Assembly: GCF_003290025.1 (NCBI RefSeq)
Contig: NZ_QNHG01000002.1
Location: forward strand, 508,941 to 572,940
Direction of reading: 5' to 3'
Length of the DNA stretch: 64,000 nucleotides
Source: Pseudogemmobacter bohemicus
GTDB lineage: Bacteria > Pseudomonadota > Alphaproteobacteria > Rhodobacterales > Rhodobacteraceae
A program made the translations under genes and the position numbers. Positions 42,962 to 52,323 of the stretch are shown here, piece by piece (positions within the stretch are counted from its first letter, which is position 1; each line of letters opens with the position of its first letter). The notes under the pieces are model-generated. The model saw only the letters and a program-made list of their open reading frames with translations. It searched no databases and had not been told where the DNA came from.

Positions 42962-43768
42962 ATGGAGACTACATTGGAGGTTCTCCCGTTTGGCGGTCGT
43001 GGCCGTCGGAACCGGAAGTGGCCTGATGAGGTGATGGACCGCGTTGTGCCGTGGGCGCTGTGGAGCGGCCCGAGATCATCGCGGGCGCGGTGGCGATCCG
43101 TTTGGAAACCGGAGCCTCGGCGGAGCGGATTGCGTCGGTCGTGCGCGCCCTGGCTGCCAGCCCATGATGTTCCCCTTGAACCGGGTGCGGATCATGGTCG
43201 CGACGAAGCCGGTCGATTTCCGGAAGGGGCATGACGGCCTGGCTGCACTGGTGTCGTCGGTGCGGCGCAAGGATCCGTTCACGGGCACGGTGTTTATGTT
43301 CCGCTCGCGCCGGGCTGACAGGCTGAAGCTGCTTTAGTGGGATGGCACGGGTCTGGTGATGGCCTGCAAGCAACTGGAGGAGGCGCAGCGCGCGGCGGTT
43401 CAGGCGTTGCTGGAAGAGGTGGCGGCCCTCAAGGATATCACCAGACGCCAGGAACATCTGATCGCCGAGCTGAACCATGCGCAGCATGGCAAGCGGTCGG
43501 AAAAGCTGACCGAGGCTGAGCGGCAGCTGGCGTTCGAGGACTTGTCCATCGCGCTGGCTGAGGCGGAGGCGGAGAAGGAAGAGCGGGCCGCCCAGGCGGG
43601 TGACGGAGCAACAAGGCCTGCCCCCAACGGCATAGAGCCCTTCGCCTGTCTCAAGGCCACCCTCACTGCGATCGCCAAAGGCCATCCGCAAAGCGACATC
43701 GACGATCCCCTGCCATGGAACTTCAAGCCGTAAAGCTAAGCCGCCGGTCGGGGCCAGCGAACGCTTAC
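42962..43768 (+). mobile_element. Internally deleted IS66-family element
   Basis: Remnants of all three IS66 genes lie in order. tnpA: METTLEVLPFGGRGRRNRKWPDEV at 42962, then in another frame ERPEIIAGAVAIRLETGASAERI, so its centre is lost. tnpB: MMFPLNRVRIMVATKPVDFRKGHDGLAAL from 43164, cut by an in-frame TAG at 43335-43337. tnpC: only the N-terminal coiled coil (ALLEEVAALKDITRRQEHLIAEL) fused to the C-terminal LKATLTAIAKGHPQSDIDDPLPWNFKP, ending at 43733. The DDE catalytic core is missing, so the element cannot transpose by itself. GCCAGCGAACGCTTAC at 43753-43768 resembles the right terminal repeat. The left repeat was not found. Confidence 0.82.
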
Positions 43769-44441
43769 AGCCGTTCCTGACCAGGGCGAGCCATTATGCG
43801 CCTGGTTCAGGAGCAATGGCGGGCGGCCCTGCCGCACGCCCCGAAAGTGTCGGGAATCAAGCCCTGGAACGCCCTTGGTTCGAGTGACCAGGCCAGGGTC
43901 CACAGACCAGCGCCAGAGCGGCACCGGCCTGTGACTGCTGCGCCCGCTTGCGGCAAGGGGACAGGTCAGATGGACGGTATCGGAAAATAAGGTGATGCTC
44001 CGGGCCAGCGAATCCGTCGATATCGACTGGCCGGCCAAAGCCTCCGCCGCGCAATCCTTTGGCCGGCCGCAGGGCCGTCTTTCGGGGTGCTTGATGCGCG
44101 CTGCCGCACATCTTCCTGACGCTGGCGGCGGGAACTTTCTACGGGTTGGCCAGTCTGTCATTCCTGACGGCGGCCAATCCCGGCCATGTCCAGCGAAAGA
44201 CGGAAAGGCGATGGCAGAGCGGAAGCGTACACCTTCCGGCGGCAGATGCCTTCAGAATACAATTGCCAAAGGGCATCGGGAAGGCAGACGCGTCCGGTGC
44301 CACCTTCTCTTCACCAAAATTACATCTGTCCTGCCGCAACGAGAAAAATGCCCTACCTCTGCGGCAGCAAGGGTAGGGCCGCCCGCCCGATAAGCTGTCT
44401 CTGATCGCATTTCACAAGTGCGGGCAGAAACAGACCAGGCT
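43769..44441. other. 673-base stretch without a recognisable gene
   Basis: This lies between the IS66 relic and the YjbE-like gene. Open frames on both strands are short and biased. One hydrophobic stretch (LPHIFLTLAAGTFYGLASLSFLTAANPG, ~44103-44185) could be a membrane-protein fragment. No RNA gene, terminal repeat or promoter could be supported. It looks like decayed DNA at the edge of the polysaccharide locus. Confidence 0.45.
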
Positions 44442-44771
44442 TTACTGAGTATCCGGCGTGCTGCCGCCGCCGCCCGCAGCAACGGCAAGACCAACAGCCG
44501 CCGCTGCCGCCGCCGCTGCACCACCGCCAAGACCGACAGCGCCCGCAGCGAGCGGAGCGAAGCCCGTTGCTTCTCCGCAACGCACAATTATCCGGTTACT
44601 GGTTTCGCTTTCGTAGGACGCTTCCGTGACAGCCTTATCCGCCCCGCAGCTTCCAAGTTCAGTTGCATAGGCGACCAGCTCCTCCGTGGACATGCGGCCC
44701 TGGCTGGCCGCGACAAGAGGAGTGAAAACGAAACCGAAGGTTACAAATACAGCCGGAACAAAAGGTCTCAT
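44442..44771 (-). CDS. YjbE/GfcA-like small secreted Ala/Gly-rich protein
   Basis: This 109-residue protein has a signal peptide (MRPFVPAVFVTFGFVFTPLVAASQG), a short central domain with two cysteines (ELGSCGADKAVTEASYESETSNRIIVRCGEA), and a low-complexity Ala/Gly tail (GLGGGAAAAAAAAVGLAVA) ending GGGGSTPDTQ. GGAGGC precedes the ATG at 44771. Small Ala/Gly/Thr-rich exported proteins (YjbE, GfcA) accompany YjbF/YjbH/Wza genes, as here. The function of these proteins is unknown. It is on the opposite strand to the export genes and has its own promoter by necessity. The central domain is not one I know. Confidence 0.68.
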   Translation of the reverse strand: MRPFVPAVFVTFGFVFTPLVAASQGRMSTEELVAYATELGSCGADKAVTEASYESETSNRIIVRCGEATGFAPLAAGAVGLGGGAAAAAAAAVGLAVAAGGGGSTPDTQ

Positions 44772-45047
44772 GGATGCCTCCTTCAATAGATAGATGAGAC
44801 TGCTATCACAGAACACGCCGGGCGCCTAGTCACTGTGCGAGACCAGGTGAACTGAACAGGCTGCACCCGCATCGCCGCCAATCTGCCCAGAGCAGGGCCC
44901 GGGCACTTATAGTGGACCCGGGAGCGTCGCGAACCACCTTTGGATATGGCGAACGGCGTTCCCGACAGTTTTAATCGAAAGCCAGAAGTTTTGTAGTCAG
45001 CCATTCATCGCGGCTCTGAAATGTCGGAATTGCGATTCCCGGATTGA
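44772..45047. other. Intergenic stretch before the broken glycosyltransferase gene
   Basis: This 276-base gap holds the promoter of the minus-strand YjbE-like gene and should hold the start of the glycosyltransferase pseudogene, whose start codon is missing. GGGCCCGGGCACTTATAGTG... and GACCCGGGAG include a small CCCGGG pair, but no convincing terminator was found. Confidence 0.4.
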
Positions 45048-46080
45048 AGTGTTCGCCGCTGTTCCGAGGCGATTAAGAGCTATCTGTCCCAAGGTGTTTT
45101 TGCGCTGTCTGCAAGTTTCATCGCCGCTATCCTCATCATCCTTACCAGACGCCTGCATGGCCGGTTCTCGCTGGACAGTGATCCAGGCGTGCAGAATCTG
45201 CATAAGATCCCGACCCCGGGAATCGGCGGTGTAGCCCTTCTGGCAGGCGCCGTCGCCGGTGGTCTTGCCCAGCCAGCGGAATCGGCAACCCTCTGGTGGC
45301 TGGTCTGCCTTGCCACTTTACCGGCGTTCATTTCCGGTCTTGCCGAAGACATCACCAAACGGGTCGGGGTGAGGGAACGGCTCGCGGCCACGATTATCGC
45401 CGGCCTGATCTTTTGACTGCTGACCGGCTTCCAGATCCGCGCAACCGGGATTCCGGGGCTGGACCAGGTTCTCGCTTTCGGGGTTCCATCGCTCTTGTTC
45501 ACCGCCTTTGCCATCGGAGGCATCGCCAATGCCTTCAGTCTTATCGACGGGATGAACGGCCTCGCCTCTGGCACGGCGATCATGATTCTCATCGGCTTTG
45601 CGCTGATCAGCTGGCAACAGGGCGATACCGCGATGATGGGCGTTTGCCTGGCGGCGATCGCAGTCATGCTGCCGGCGCGAAATCCCGAGCTGTCGCCGCT
45701 TATGCCACTGCTGGCTTTGGCCTGTCCGGTGATTGAAACGCTGGTCTCGATCCATCGCCGCCTTGTGCGCGAGGGCGGCCATCCGGGCCGGCCGGACCGG
45801 TTGCATCTGCCCAGCCTTGTTTAGCGCAGCGTAGCGCGCGATCTGGCCCAGACTCTTGGGGGCGCCGCAACTGCGCAACCGCCTTACATCTGTTCCTATC
45901 TGGGCATTGCCGCTGCTGACCTCGGCACTGAGCGTCCTCTGTGCGACCAGCAGTTCAATGGTCCTGGCAAGCCTGCTGATCGTCATGCTGTTCTATCTGA
46001 GCGCCTGTCGCCGCGTCGCGCTGATCCGCAAAGGGCCGGTGCGGCGCGGGCTATGGCTGCGCTTGTTCGCGCTTGACTGA
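45048..46080 (+). pseudogene. Broken WecA/WbpL-type polyprenyl-phosphate sugar-1-phosphate transferase
   Basis: The frame reads FALSASFIAAILIILTRRLHGRFSLDSDPG..., then HKIPTPGIGGVALLAGAVAGG, LPAFISGLAEDITKRVGVRERL and FTAFAIGGIANAFSLIDGMNGLASGTA. These are the hallmark segments of the GT4 membrane transferases that start polysaccharide repeat units. Lesions are many: no start codon in frame, a TGA at 45414-45416 (probably an old Trp), a deletion that removed the catalytic FLGDGG segment before LPARNPELSP, a TAG at 45822-45824, and a frameshift before the last hydrophobic part (45856-46080). The gene is certainly dead. It sits just upstream of wza-wzb-wzc, where an initiating transferase belongs. 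Confidence 0.85.
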
Positions 46081-46397
46081 AGGATTGCCGAAAACGGCGC
46101 CTGCGACAGCCGACAATACGCCAAGGCTGTGACCTGCTTTTGCCGGCCCCTCACCGCAAAGGCCAGCGCAGGCTTCGGAACCGGCGCCGGATCGCGTTTG
46201 CCGTAACATTCAGGCTTCCGGATTGCCGCAGCCGGTGCCGGGTTTTCCTGTGGGTGGATTGGATTCGGGCATTGGCATCAGGTGGCTCTTCCCCTATCCA
46301 GACAGGAGTTAGTCAGGAGCCTGGTCATTGGGTCAATGACCGTCCTATTGCCTGTTGACCCGATGTTTCCATCGAAAACTAATTTGTCGGAGCTGGA
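46081..46397. promoter_or_regulatory. Upstream region of the exopolysaccharide export operon, with palindrome
   Basis: A perfect 8-bp inverted repeat, GGTCATTG (46323-46330) and CAATGACC (46334-46341), lies ~60 bases before wza. It could be an operator or a small hairpin. TTGACC (46355-46360) with a 17-base spacer to ACTAAT (46378-46383) is a possible sigma-70 promoter, though it would leave a very short leader. No gene is visible in the rest. Confidence 0.4.
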
Positions 46398-47477
46398 ATG
46401 AAAATCTGGATTGCCGTCCTCCTTGCTTTGGTGTCGCTTGCGGCCTGTGATGTGACCCGCACGGATTTTCCCGTCCGCACCGAGGCTGTGCGGACCGAGG
46501 TGGAAGAGCTCGCGACCAATGTCGCCATCGTCAAGCTCTCGGCGGATAATATCGAGGCCTTCAACAAGCCGCGCAACCTTGGTGGCTCACGGACAACGAT
46601 GCCCTCGGGTGATGGCTGGGATTATAAGGTCGGTGTCGGCGACGTGCTCGACATCGTGGTCTGGGACTATCCCGAACTGACGATGCCGGCCGGCGAAGGG
46701 CGCACGCCGCAGGAATCGGGTCTGCGCGTGCAGGCAGATGGCACCTTCTTTTACCCGCATGTCGGCCAGATCCAGGCGCGTGGCCGCAACCCGGAACAGA
46801 TCCGCAGCGATCTGACGCGACGGCTGGGCGAATTCATTCCCAATCCGCAGATCGAAGTGCGGGTCGTCAGCTATAAATCCCAGGCGATCTCGGTGACCGG
46901 CGAGGTCAGCAAACCAAGCCGCCAGGCGCTGACCGATGTGGCACTGACCCTTCTCGATGCGATTGACGCGGCCGGCGGCCTGACCGCCGAGGCCGATGCC
47001 AGGGCCGTGCTTGTGCGCCGCCAGGGCCGCAGCTTTACCGTCGATCTGGAGGCCTTCCTTGAAAACGGCGTGGGCGCCAACAATCCGACGCTGCGCGCGG
47101 GTGATGTCGTCTCGGTGCCGCGCCGCGGCCTGCAGGAGGCCTATCTGCTGGGGCAGATCGTCAAACCCTCGACCGTCGATCTGACGCGCGAGAATGTCAC
47201 CCTGACCCAGGCACTGACCCGGGTGGGCGGCCTGCGCGAGGAAAGCGCCGATGCACGCGGCATCTTTGTCTTCCGTGACACCCCGATGGGGATCACCGTC
47301 TACCAGCTCGATGCCTCGAATCCGGCGGCCTATCTGATCGGCACAAGGTTCATCCTGCATCCGCAGGATGTGATCTACGTTACCTCTGCGCCGCTCCATC
47401 GCTGGAACCGCGTCATTTCCAGCCTCCTGCCGACCCTTGCCACCGTGCGGGCGGCAGATAGTATCAGTACGAATTGA
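46398..47477 (+). CDS. wza: Outer-membrane polysaccharide export lipoprotein (Wza/GfcE family)
   Basis: This 359-residue protein has a lipoprotein signal (MKIWIAVLLALVSLAAC, acylated Cys ~17), then the Poly_export domain (YKVGVGDVLDIVVWDYPELT; ESGLRVQADGTFFYPHVGQIQARGRNPEQIRSDL). Two SLBB-type repeats follow (VTGEVSKPSRQALTDVALTLLDAIDAAGGL; YLLGQIVKPSTVDLTRENVTLTQALTRVGGL), and the C-terminus IYVTSAPLHRWNRVISSLLP is predicted to insert in the outer membrane. It forms the octameric channel through which polysaccharide leaves the cell. It is the first intact gene of the export operon. Confidence 0.93.
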   Translation: MKIWIAVLLALVSLAACDVTRTDFPVRTEAVRTEVEELATNVAIVKLSADNIEAFNKPRNLGGSRTTMPSGDGWDYKVGVGDVLDIVVWDYPELTMPAGEGRTPQESGLRVQADGTFFYPHVGQIQARGRNPEQIRSDLTRRLGEFIPNPQIEVRVVSYKSQAISVTGEVSKPSRQALTDVALTLLDAIDAAGGLTAEADARAVLVRRQGRSFTVDLEAFLENGVGANNPTLRAGDVVSVPRRGLQEAYLLGQIVKPSTVDLTRENVTLTQALTRVGGLREESADARGIFVFRDTPMGITVYQLDASNPAAYLIGTRFILHPQDVIYVTSAPLHRWNRVISSLLPTLATVRAADSISTN

Positions 47478-47486
47478 GGGCAGGAG

Positions 47487-47921
47487 ATGTTCGGCCCGGT
47501 TCTTATTGTGTGCGTTGGAAACATCTGCCGTTCACCTCTGGGCGAGCGGGTTCTGGCGGCGGCGCTGCCCCAACACCCCATCACATCGGCCGGGCTGGCG
47601 GCTGTGGTCGGCCACGGCGCCGATGAAACGGCGGCCATGGTGGCGGCCGAATCCGGGATCAGCCTGGCGGACCATGTCGCCCGACAGCTGACCGCAGAGA
47701 TCGGCGCCGCGCATGACCTGATCCTGGTGATGGAGCCCGGGCACCGCGGTGAAATCGGGCGCCGTTTCCCGCAGCTTGCCGGCCGCACGATGCTGTTCGA
47801 CCACTGGACCGGTGCGATAGGGATCGCCGATCCCTATCGCAAACCCGCAGATTTCCACCGTGAGACGCGCGATCTCATCCTCGCCGCCGGGGCCGCATGG
47901 GCCACCCGGCTGAAATCCTGA
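47487..47921 (+). CDS. wzb: Low-molecular-weight protein tyrosine phosphatase (Wzb/Etp)
   Basis: This 144-residue phosphatase has the P-loop VCVGNICRSP (nucleophile Cys9, Arg15) at its N-terminus and the general-acid Asp in IADPYRKP near residue 113. It dephosphorylates the tyrosine cluster of the adjacent Wzc kinase, the cycle that controls chain length and export. It lies between wza and wzc, nine bases after wza. Length and motif are normal for the family. Confidence 0.93.
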   Translation: MFGPVLIVCVGNICRSPLGERVLAAALPQHPITSAGLAAVVGHGADETAAMVAAESGISLADHVARQLTAEIGAAHDLILVMEPGHRGEIGRRFPQLAGRTMLFDHWTGAIGIADPYRKPADFHRETRDLILAAGAAWATRLKS

Positions 47922-47938
47922 AAGAGGAAAGAGCCGCC

Positions 47939-50146
47939 ATGCCAATGACTGACCCGCTTTCGGGAAACCTCAGCAGCAATGACCGCGATCCGGAGCTTTT
48001 CGAGATCCTCGGCCATCTCTGGTCCGGCAAATATCTTATCGCGGCGGTGACCATTCTGGCGCTGGCGGTCGGTGCGTTTCTCTCCTTGCGGGCAAACTCG
48101 GTCTATCAGGCCAGTGCGCTGATGCAGCTGGAGACGCGGTCCGGCGCGCTTGCACTGCCCGAGGGGATGCAGGAACTCCTCGGCGGTGACAGCAAAAGCG
48201 GTGTCGCGACCGAGACCGAATCCGAGATTATCCGCTCGCGCATGGTCATCAGCGCAGCGGTCAGCGAACTGGATCTGCAAAAGCAGATCACGCCGCTGCC
48301 CCTGCCGATCCTGGGCCAGCTGCCGCGCAGGCTGAGCCTGCCCGATACCGGGATCGCCCTGCTGGCGCCCTATCAATGGGGCAATGAGCGTCTGACCGCA
48401 GACCTCTTCACGGTTCCCGATCGCTGGCTCGGGCAGAGTTTCACCGTCACGGTCACCGGGGCGGACAGCTACAGCCTTGTCCTGCCGGATGGCAGCAGGC
48501 ATGACGGCCGCCTGCGCGCGGAACTGGTCCTCGCGGAAAGTGGCGTGCGGCTCGGGATTGACGATATCAATGCGCCGGTCGGGCGGCGGTTCATCCTGAA
48601 GCGCCTGTCGCTGGAACAGGCCGTGCGCGAGGTTCAGCGCGAATTCACCGTCACTTCGACCTCGCGCAACTCGTCGATCCTGCGGCTGCGCTTCAATGAC
48701 CCGGATCCCCGCCAGGCCGAGCGGGTTCTGGATGCCATCGCCCGCGCCTATGTTGCGCAAAACATCTCGCGCAGCGCCGCCGAGGCAGAGAACAGCCTTT
48801 CCTTCATCGAGACCCAGCTGCCTTTGGCCCGAACCGAGGTCGAACGCGCCGAGCAGGCGCTGAACACCTATCGCCAGGAGCAGAACTCGATTGATGTCGA
48901 TTACGAGACGCGCAGCCTGCTGGAACGGGCGACCCGGATCGAAGGCGAGCTGAACGCACTGACACTGCAGGAAGAGGAACTGCGCAAGCGCTATACGATC
49001 AACCACCCGACCTACCAGCTGCTCATGGAGAACCGCAGCGGGCTGGAACGCGAACTGGAGCAGGTCCGCAAAGAAACCGCAGGGCTTCCGGAAACGCAGA
49101 AAGAAATCTTCAACCTGACCCGCGATCTCGATGTCGCCCAGCAGGTTTATTTCCAGCTGCTGAACCGCGCCCAGGAGCTGCGGGTGGTGCGGGCCTCGAC
49201 CGTCGGCTCGGTCCGGATCATCGACACCGCCTATGCCGATGGCAGCCGGGTCAGCCCCCGCACCGGACTTTATCTTGCCGTGGCCGGCGGCCTCGGTCTG
49301 GTTCTGGGCGCGGCAATCGTGCTCTTACGGCGGATGTTGCGGCGCGGGATCCGTGGCAGCGAAGAAATCGAAAAGCTTGGCCTGCCCGTTTTCGGCACGG
49401 TCAGCTATGCCCCCGGCGCCTCCGATCACCGGCGCCAGCGCGGCGACCTTCCGATCCATGCGCTGGAACATCCCGAGGATCTGGTGGTCGAGGCCATGCG
49501 CTCTCTGCGCACCGCACTGCGCTTTGGCATGCTTGATACCGGGTCGAAAGCGGTGCTGCTGACCTCGGCCGCGCCTGGTGCGGGCAAAAGCTTTACCGCG
49601 ATCAATCTCGCTGTGGTAACGGCTCAGGCCGGGCAGCGGGTCTGCGTGATCGACGCCGATCTGCGGCGCGGCTATTTGCGGCGCTACCTGAAACAGCCGA
49701 AAAATACCCCCGGGCTTGCCGAATATCTCTCCGGTGAAAAACAGCTGCAAGAGGTGCTGCATGAAGGGCCTGTTCCCGGCGTTTCCTACATCCTGACCGG
49801 GCGCTACCCGCCCAACCCTTCCGAACTGCTGATGCGCGACGGGTTCCGGACCTTGCTTGACGAGATCAACCCCCATTACGACCTGATCATCGTCGACAGC
49901 CCGCCGGCCCTCGCCGTGACAGATCCGGTGGTGCTGGGGCGCTATGTCGGCGCGACGATCCTCATCACCCGCCATCTTGAGACTATGGCCGGCGAAATCG
50001 AAGCGGTGCGGCGCAGTTTCGAGACCGCTGGCTCCAGGCTGGCAGGAGCCGTGCTGAATGGGTATAAACAGGAAGAGGGTAGCCGCTACGGCGGACATTA
50101 TCAGTATTACAATTACCGCTATTCCTATCGCAGCGAACGCGAATGA
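47939..50146 (+). CDS. wzc: Polysaccharide co-polymerase and bacterial tyrosine kinase (Wzc/Etk)
   Basis: This 735-residue inner-membrane protein has a Wzz domain between two membrane helices (about 32-50 and 441-463) with a long periplasmic coiled coil (EAENSLSFIETQLPLARTEVERAEQALNTY...). A cytoplasmic BY-kinase follows: Walker A SAAPGAGKSFTAINLA near 545, Walker A' VCVIDADLRRGYLRRYL and Walker B LIIVDSPP. The last 20 residues hold seven tyrosines (YGGHYQYYNYRYSY), the autophosphorylation cluster. The start at 47939 follows GAGGAAAG; the frame upstream overlaps wzb. With Wza and Wzb it forms the trans-envelope export machine. Confidence 0.94.
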   Translation: MPMTDPLSGNLSSNDRDPELFEILGHLWSGKYLIAAVTILALAVGAFLSLRANSVYQASALMQLETRSGALALPEGMQELLGGDSKSGVATETESEIIRSRMVISAAVSELDLQKQITPLPLPILGQLPRRLSLPDTGIALLAPYQWGNERLTADLFTVPDRWLGQSFTVTVTGADSYSLVLPDGSRHDGRLRAELVLAESGVRLGIDDINAPVGRRFILKRLSLEQAVREVQREFTVTSTSRNSSILRLRFNDPDPRQAERVLDAIARAYVAQNISRSAAEAENSLSFIETQLPLARTEVERAEQALNTYRQEQNSIDVDYETRSLLERATRIEGELNALTLQEEELRKRYTINHPTYQLLMENRSGLERELEQVRKETAGLPETQKEIFNLTRDLDVAQQVYFQLLNRAQELRVVRASTVGSVRIIDTAYADGSRVSPRTGLYLAVAGGLGLVLGAAIVLLRRMLRRGIRGSEEIEKLGLPVFGTVSYAPGASDHRRQRGDLPIHALEHPEDLVVEAMRSLRTALRFGMLDTGSKAVLLTSAAPGAGKSFTAINLAVVTAQAGQRVCVIDADLRRGYLRRYLKQPKNTPGLAEYLSGEKQLQEVLHEGPVPGVSYILTGRYPPNPSELLMRDGFRTLLDEINPHYDLIIVDSPPALAVTDPVVLGRYVGATILITRHLETMAGEIEAVRRSFETAGSRLAGAVLNGYKQEEGSRYGGHYQYYNYRYSYRSERE

Positions 50147-50178
50147 TTTTCGCCGGCTACCCGCATTAAGGAAAACCA

Positions 50179-52323
50179 ATGACGGATCTCAGGCTGCCCC
50201 GCCGGATGCCCTGCTGCGCGACCCTGACCGGCGCCCTGCTTCTCGCCATGGTGGCCGGTGTGGCAAAGGCCGAGGCGCCGTCTCAGATCCTGTCCTGGGG
50301 CTATAACAGCTTTGGCTCCCCCGGGCTGATCGACATGCCCACGGCGCAAAGCCGCGAGGATGGCGAATTCGGCCTGACCCTGAGTTATTTCAGCAACCAG
50401 ACCCGCGCCACGCTGACCTTCCAGGTGTCGGACCGGCTCTCGGCCTCGTTCCGCTACTCCAATATCGAGAACCTGCGCCCCAATCTTGCCTTGCCGTGGA
50501 AGATCGAAGACCGGATCGACCGCAGCTTCTCGGTCCATTACCGCTTTATGGATGAGGGGATCTGGCTCCCGGCTATGGCGGTCGGCATCAATGACCTCGT
50601 GGGCTCGGGGATCTATGGCGGTGAGTATGTCGTAGCCACCAAAACCATCAATCCAAGGCTGCGCGCAAGCATCGGTCTCGGCTGGGGCCGGCTTGGCAGC
50701 TATGGCGGCTTTTCCAACACGCTGGGCGTGGTCAGCAGCAGCATGAAGACGAGGCCGAACCATTCCGACGGTCTGGGCGGGACCTTCGAGCCGGAACTGT
50801 GGTTTCGTGGCGATGCCGCGCTTTTCGGCGGCATCGAATGGCAGGTGAATGACCGGCTGCGGCTGATCGCCGAATATTCCTCGGACGCCTACGAGCGCGA
50901 GGACGGGCTGGCTTTCGACCATAAATCGCCGGTCAATCTCGGCGTTGAATGGCGTTACAGTGATCGGCTGAACATCTCGGCCAATTACCTTTACGGGTCT
51001 GAAATCGGCATCGGGCTGAACTGGGCCTTCAACCCCAAACGGTCGCGCCATGGCAGCGGACGTGAGGCTGCGCCACCGCCGGTGCTGCCGGCCTCTGCGG
51101 CTGCGGCAAAGAGCTGGGGCGATATCAGCCAGATCGGCTTCGAGGGCCGGCTGAGCCGGGACCTCGGCCGCGAAGGCCTGGATCTGGAGGGGCTGGAGGC
51201 GCGGGGCACTCTTTTGCGCGTCAATATCCGCAACAACCGCTATGCCATCGCCGCGCAGGCCGTGGGTCGGGCGGCCCGGGTGATGAGCCGCATCGCCCCC
51301 GCCGAGGTCAGCCGGTTCGAGATCATCCTGTCGCAAAACGGCATGCCGGTCACGTCGGTTACGGTTCAGCGCAGCGATCTGGAGGAGCTGGAGTTCCACA
51401 CCGTCGCCCCTGATCTGCTTCGGGTCAACACGGTGATCACCGATACGCGCGATCCGCTGAACCGCCCGGGCGGCATTTACCCGCGCTTCAGCTATGGGCT
51501 CGCCCCCTATCTGACGCCCAGCTTCTTTGACCCCGATGATCCGCTGCGCCTTGATGTCGGGGTGGCGCTGAATGGCCGGTTCGAGCCGCTGCCGGGCATC
51601 GTCTTCTCGGGCCAGATCCGCCAGAAGATCATCGGCAATCTCGACAAGGGGGACCGCGCCTCGACCTCGGTGCTGCCCCGGGTGCGCTCGGAATCCTATC
51701 TCTATTACAAAGGCGGCGACACCACGCTGCAGGATTTGACCGGCGCCTGGTATTTCCGCCCTGCTCCGGATTTCTTTGGCCGTGTCACCCTGGGCTATCT
51801 CGAAAGCATGTTCGGTGGCGTCTCGACAGAAATCCTGTGGAAGCCGCAAAACAGCGCGCTCGCCCTTGGTGTCGAGATCAACTATGTGCGCCAGCGCGAT
51901 TTCGACCAGATGTTCGGTTTTCAGGATTACGCGGTCACCACCGGCCATGTCTCGGCCTATTACGAGATGGCCGGCGGCTATCAGGCACAGCTGGATGTCG
52001 GCCGCTACCTCGCCGGTGATTTCGGCGCCACGCTGACGCTTTCGCGGGAATTCGACAATGGCTGGAAGGTCGGGCTTTTCGCCACCAAGACCGATGTTTC
52101 CGCCGAGGATTTCGGCGAGGGCTCTTTCGACAAGGGCGTCTTGCTGACCATCCCGCTTGACTGGGTCACCGGACGCGCCACGCAGGAAAGGATCAGCCAG
52201 ACCATCCGCCCGGTGCAGCGTGACGGCGGCGCCAGGCTGATCGTGCCGGGCCGTCTTTACGAAGGGGTGCGCAATCTGCAGGCCACCGAGCTTGATCCGA
52301 CATGGGGGCGGTTCTGGAAATGA
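50179..52323 (+). CDS. yjbH: YjbH/GfcD-family outer-membrane beta-barrel protein
   Basis: This 714-residue protein has a signal peptide (CATLTGALLLAMVAGVAKAEA) and the YjbH opening SWGYNSFGSPGLIDMPTAQSREDGEFGLTLSYFSNQTRATLTFQVSDRLSASFRY. Strand-rich text typical of a barrel follows, with a conserved linker (DLEGLEARGTLLRVNIRNNRYAIAAQAVGRAARVM) and a second barrel-like region. YjbH/GfcD proteins belong to group-4 capsule and Yjb exopolysaccharide loci and are thought to help export or modification. It overlaps the next gene, a YjbF lipoprotein, as ATGA, like the gfc and yjb operons of enterics. Confidence 0.9.
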   Translation: MTDLRLPRRMPCCATLTGALLLAMVAGVAKAEAPSQILSWGYNSFGSPGLIDMPTAQSREDGEFGLTLSYFSNQTRATLTFQVSDRLSASFRYSNIENLRPNLALPWKIEDRIDRSFSVHYRFMDEGIWLPAMAVGINDLVGSGIYGGEYVVATKTINPRLRASIGLGWGRLGSYGGFSNTLGVVSSSMKTRPNHSDGLGGTFEPELWFRGDAALFGGIEWQVNDRLRLIAEYSSDAYEREDGLAFDHKSPVNLGVEWRYSDRLNISANYLYGSEIGIGLNWAFNPKRSRHGSGREAAPPPVLPASAAAAKSWGDISQIGFEGRLSRDLGREGLDLEGLEARGTLLRVNIRNNRYAIAAQAVGRAARVMSRIAPAEVSRFEIILSQNGMPVTSVTVQRSDLEELEFHTVAPDLLRVNTVITDTRDPLNRPGGIYPRFSYGLAPYLTPSFFDPDDPLRLDVGVALNGRFEPLPGIVFSGQIRQKIIGNLDKGDRASTSVLPRVRSESYLYYKGGDTTLQDLTGAWYFRPAPDFFGRVTLGYLESMFGGVSTEILWKPQNSALALGVEINYVRQRDFDQMFGFQDYAVTTGHVSAYYEMAGGYQAQLDVGRYLAGDFGATLTLSREFDNGWKVGLFATKTDVSAEDFGEGSFDKGVLLTIPLDWVTGRATQERISQTIRPVQRDGGARLIVPGRLYEGVRNLQATELDPTWGRFWK

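Noticed and set aside
43337-43519. Possible stop-codon read-through between tnpB and tnpC
   Set aside because: The IS66 element is internally deleted in tnpA and tnpC, so the in-frame TAG is best explained as decay and fusion, not recoding.
44455-44560. GC-rich simple repeat resembling a repeat array
   Set aside because: It encodes the Ala/Gly tail of the YjbE-like protein; there are no regular spacers and it is not a CRISPR.
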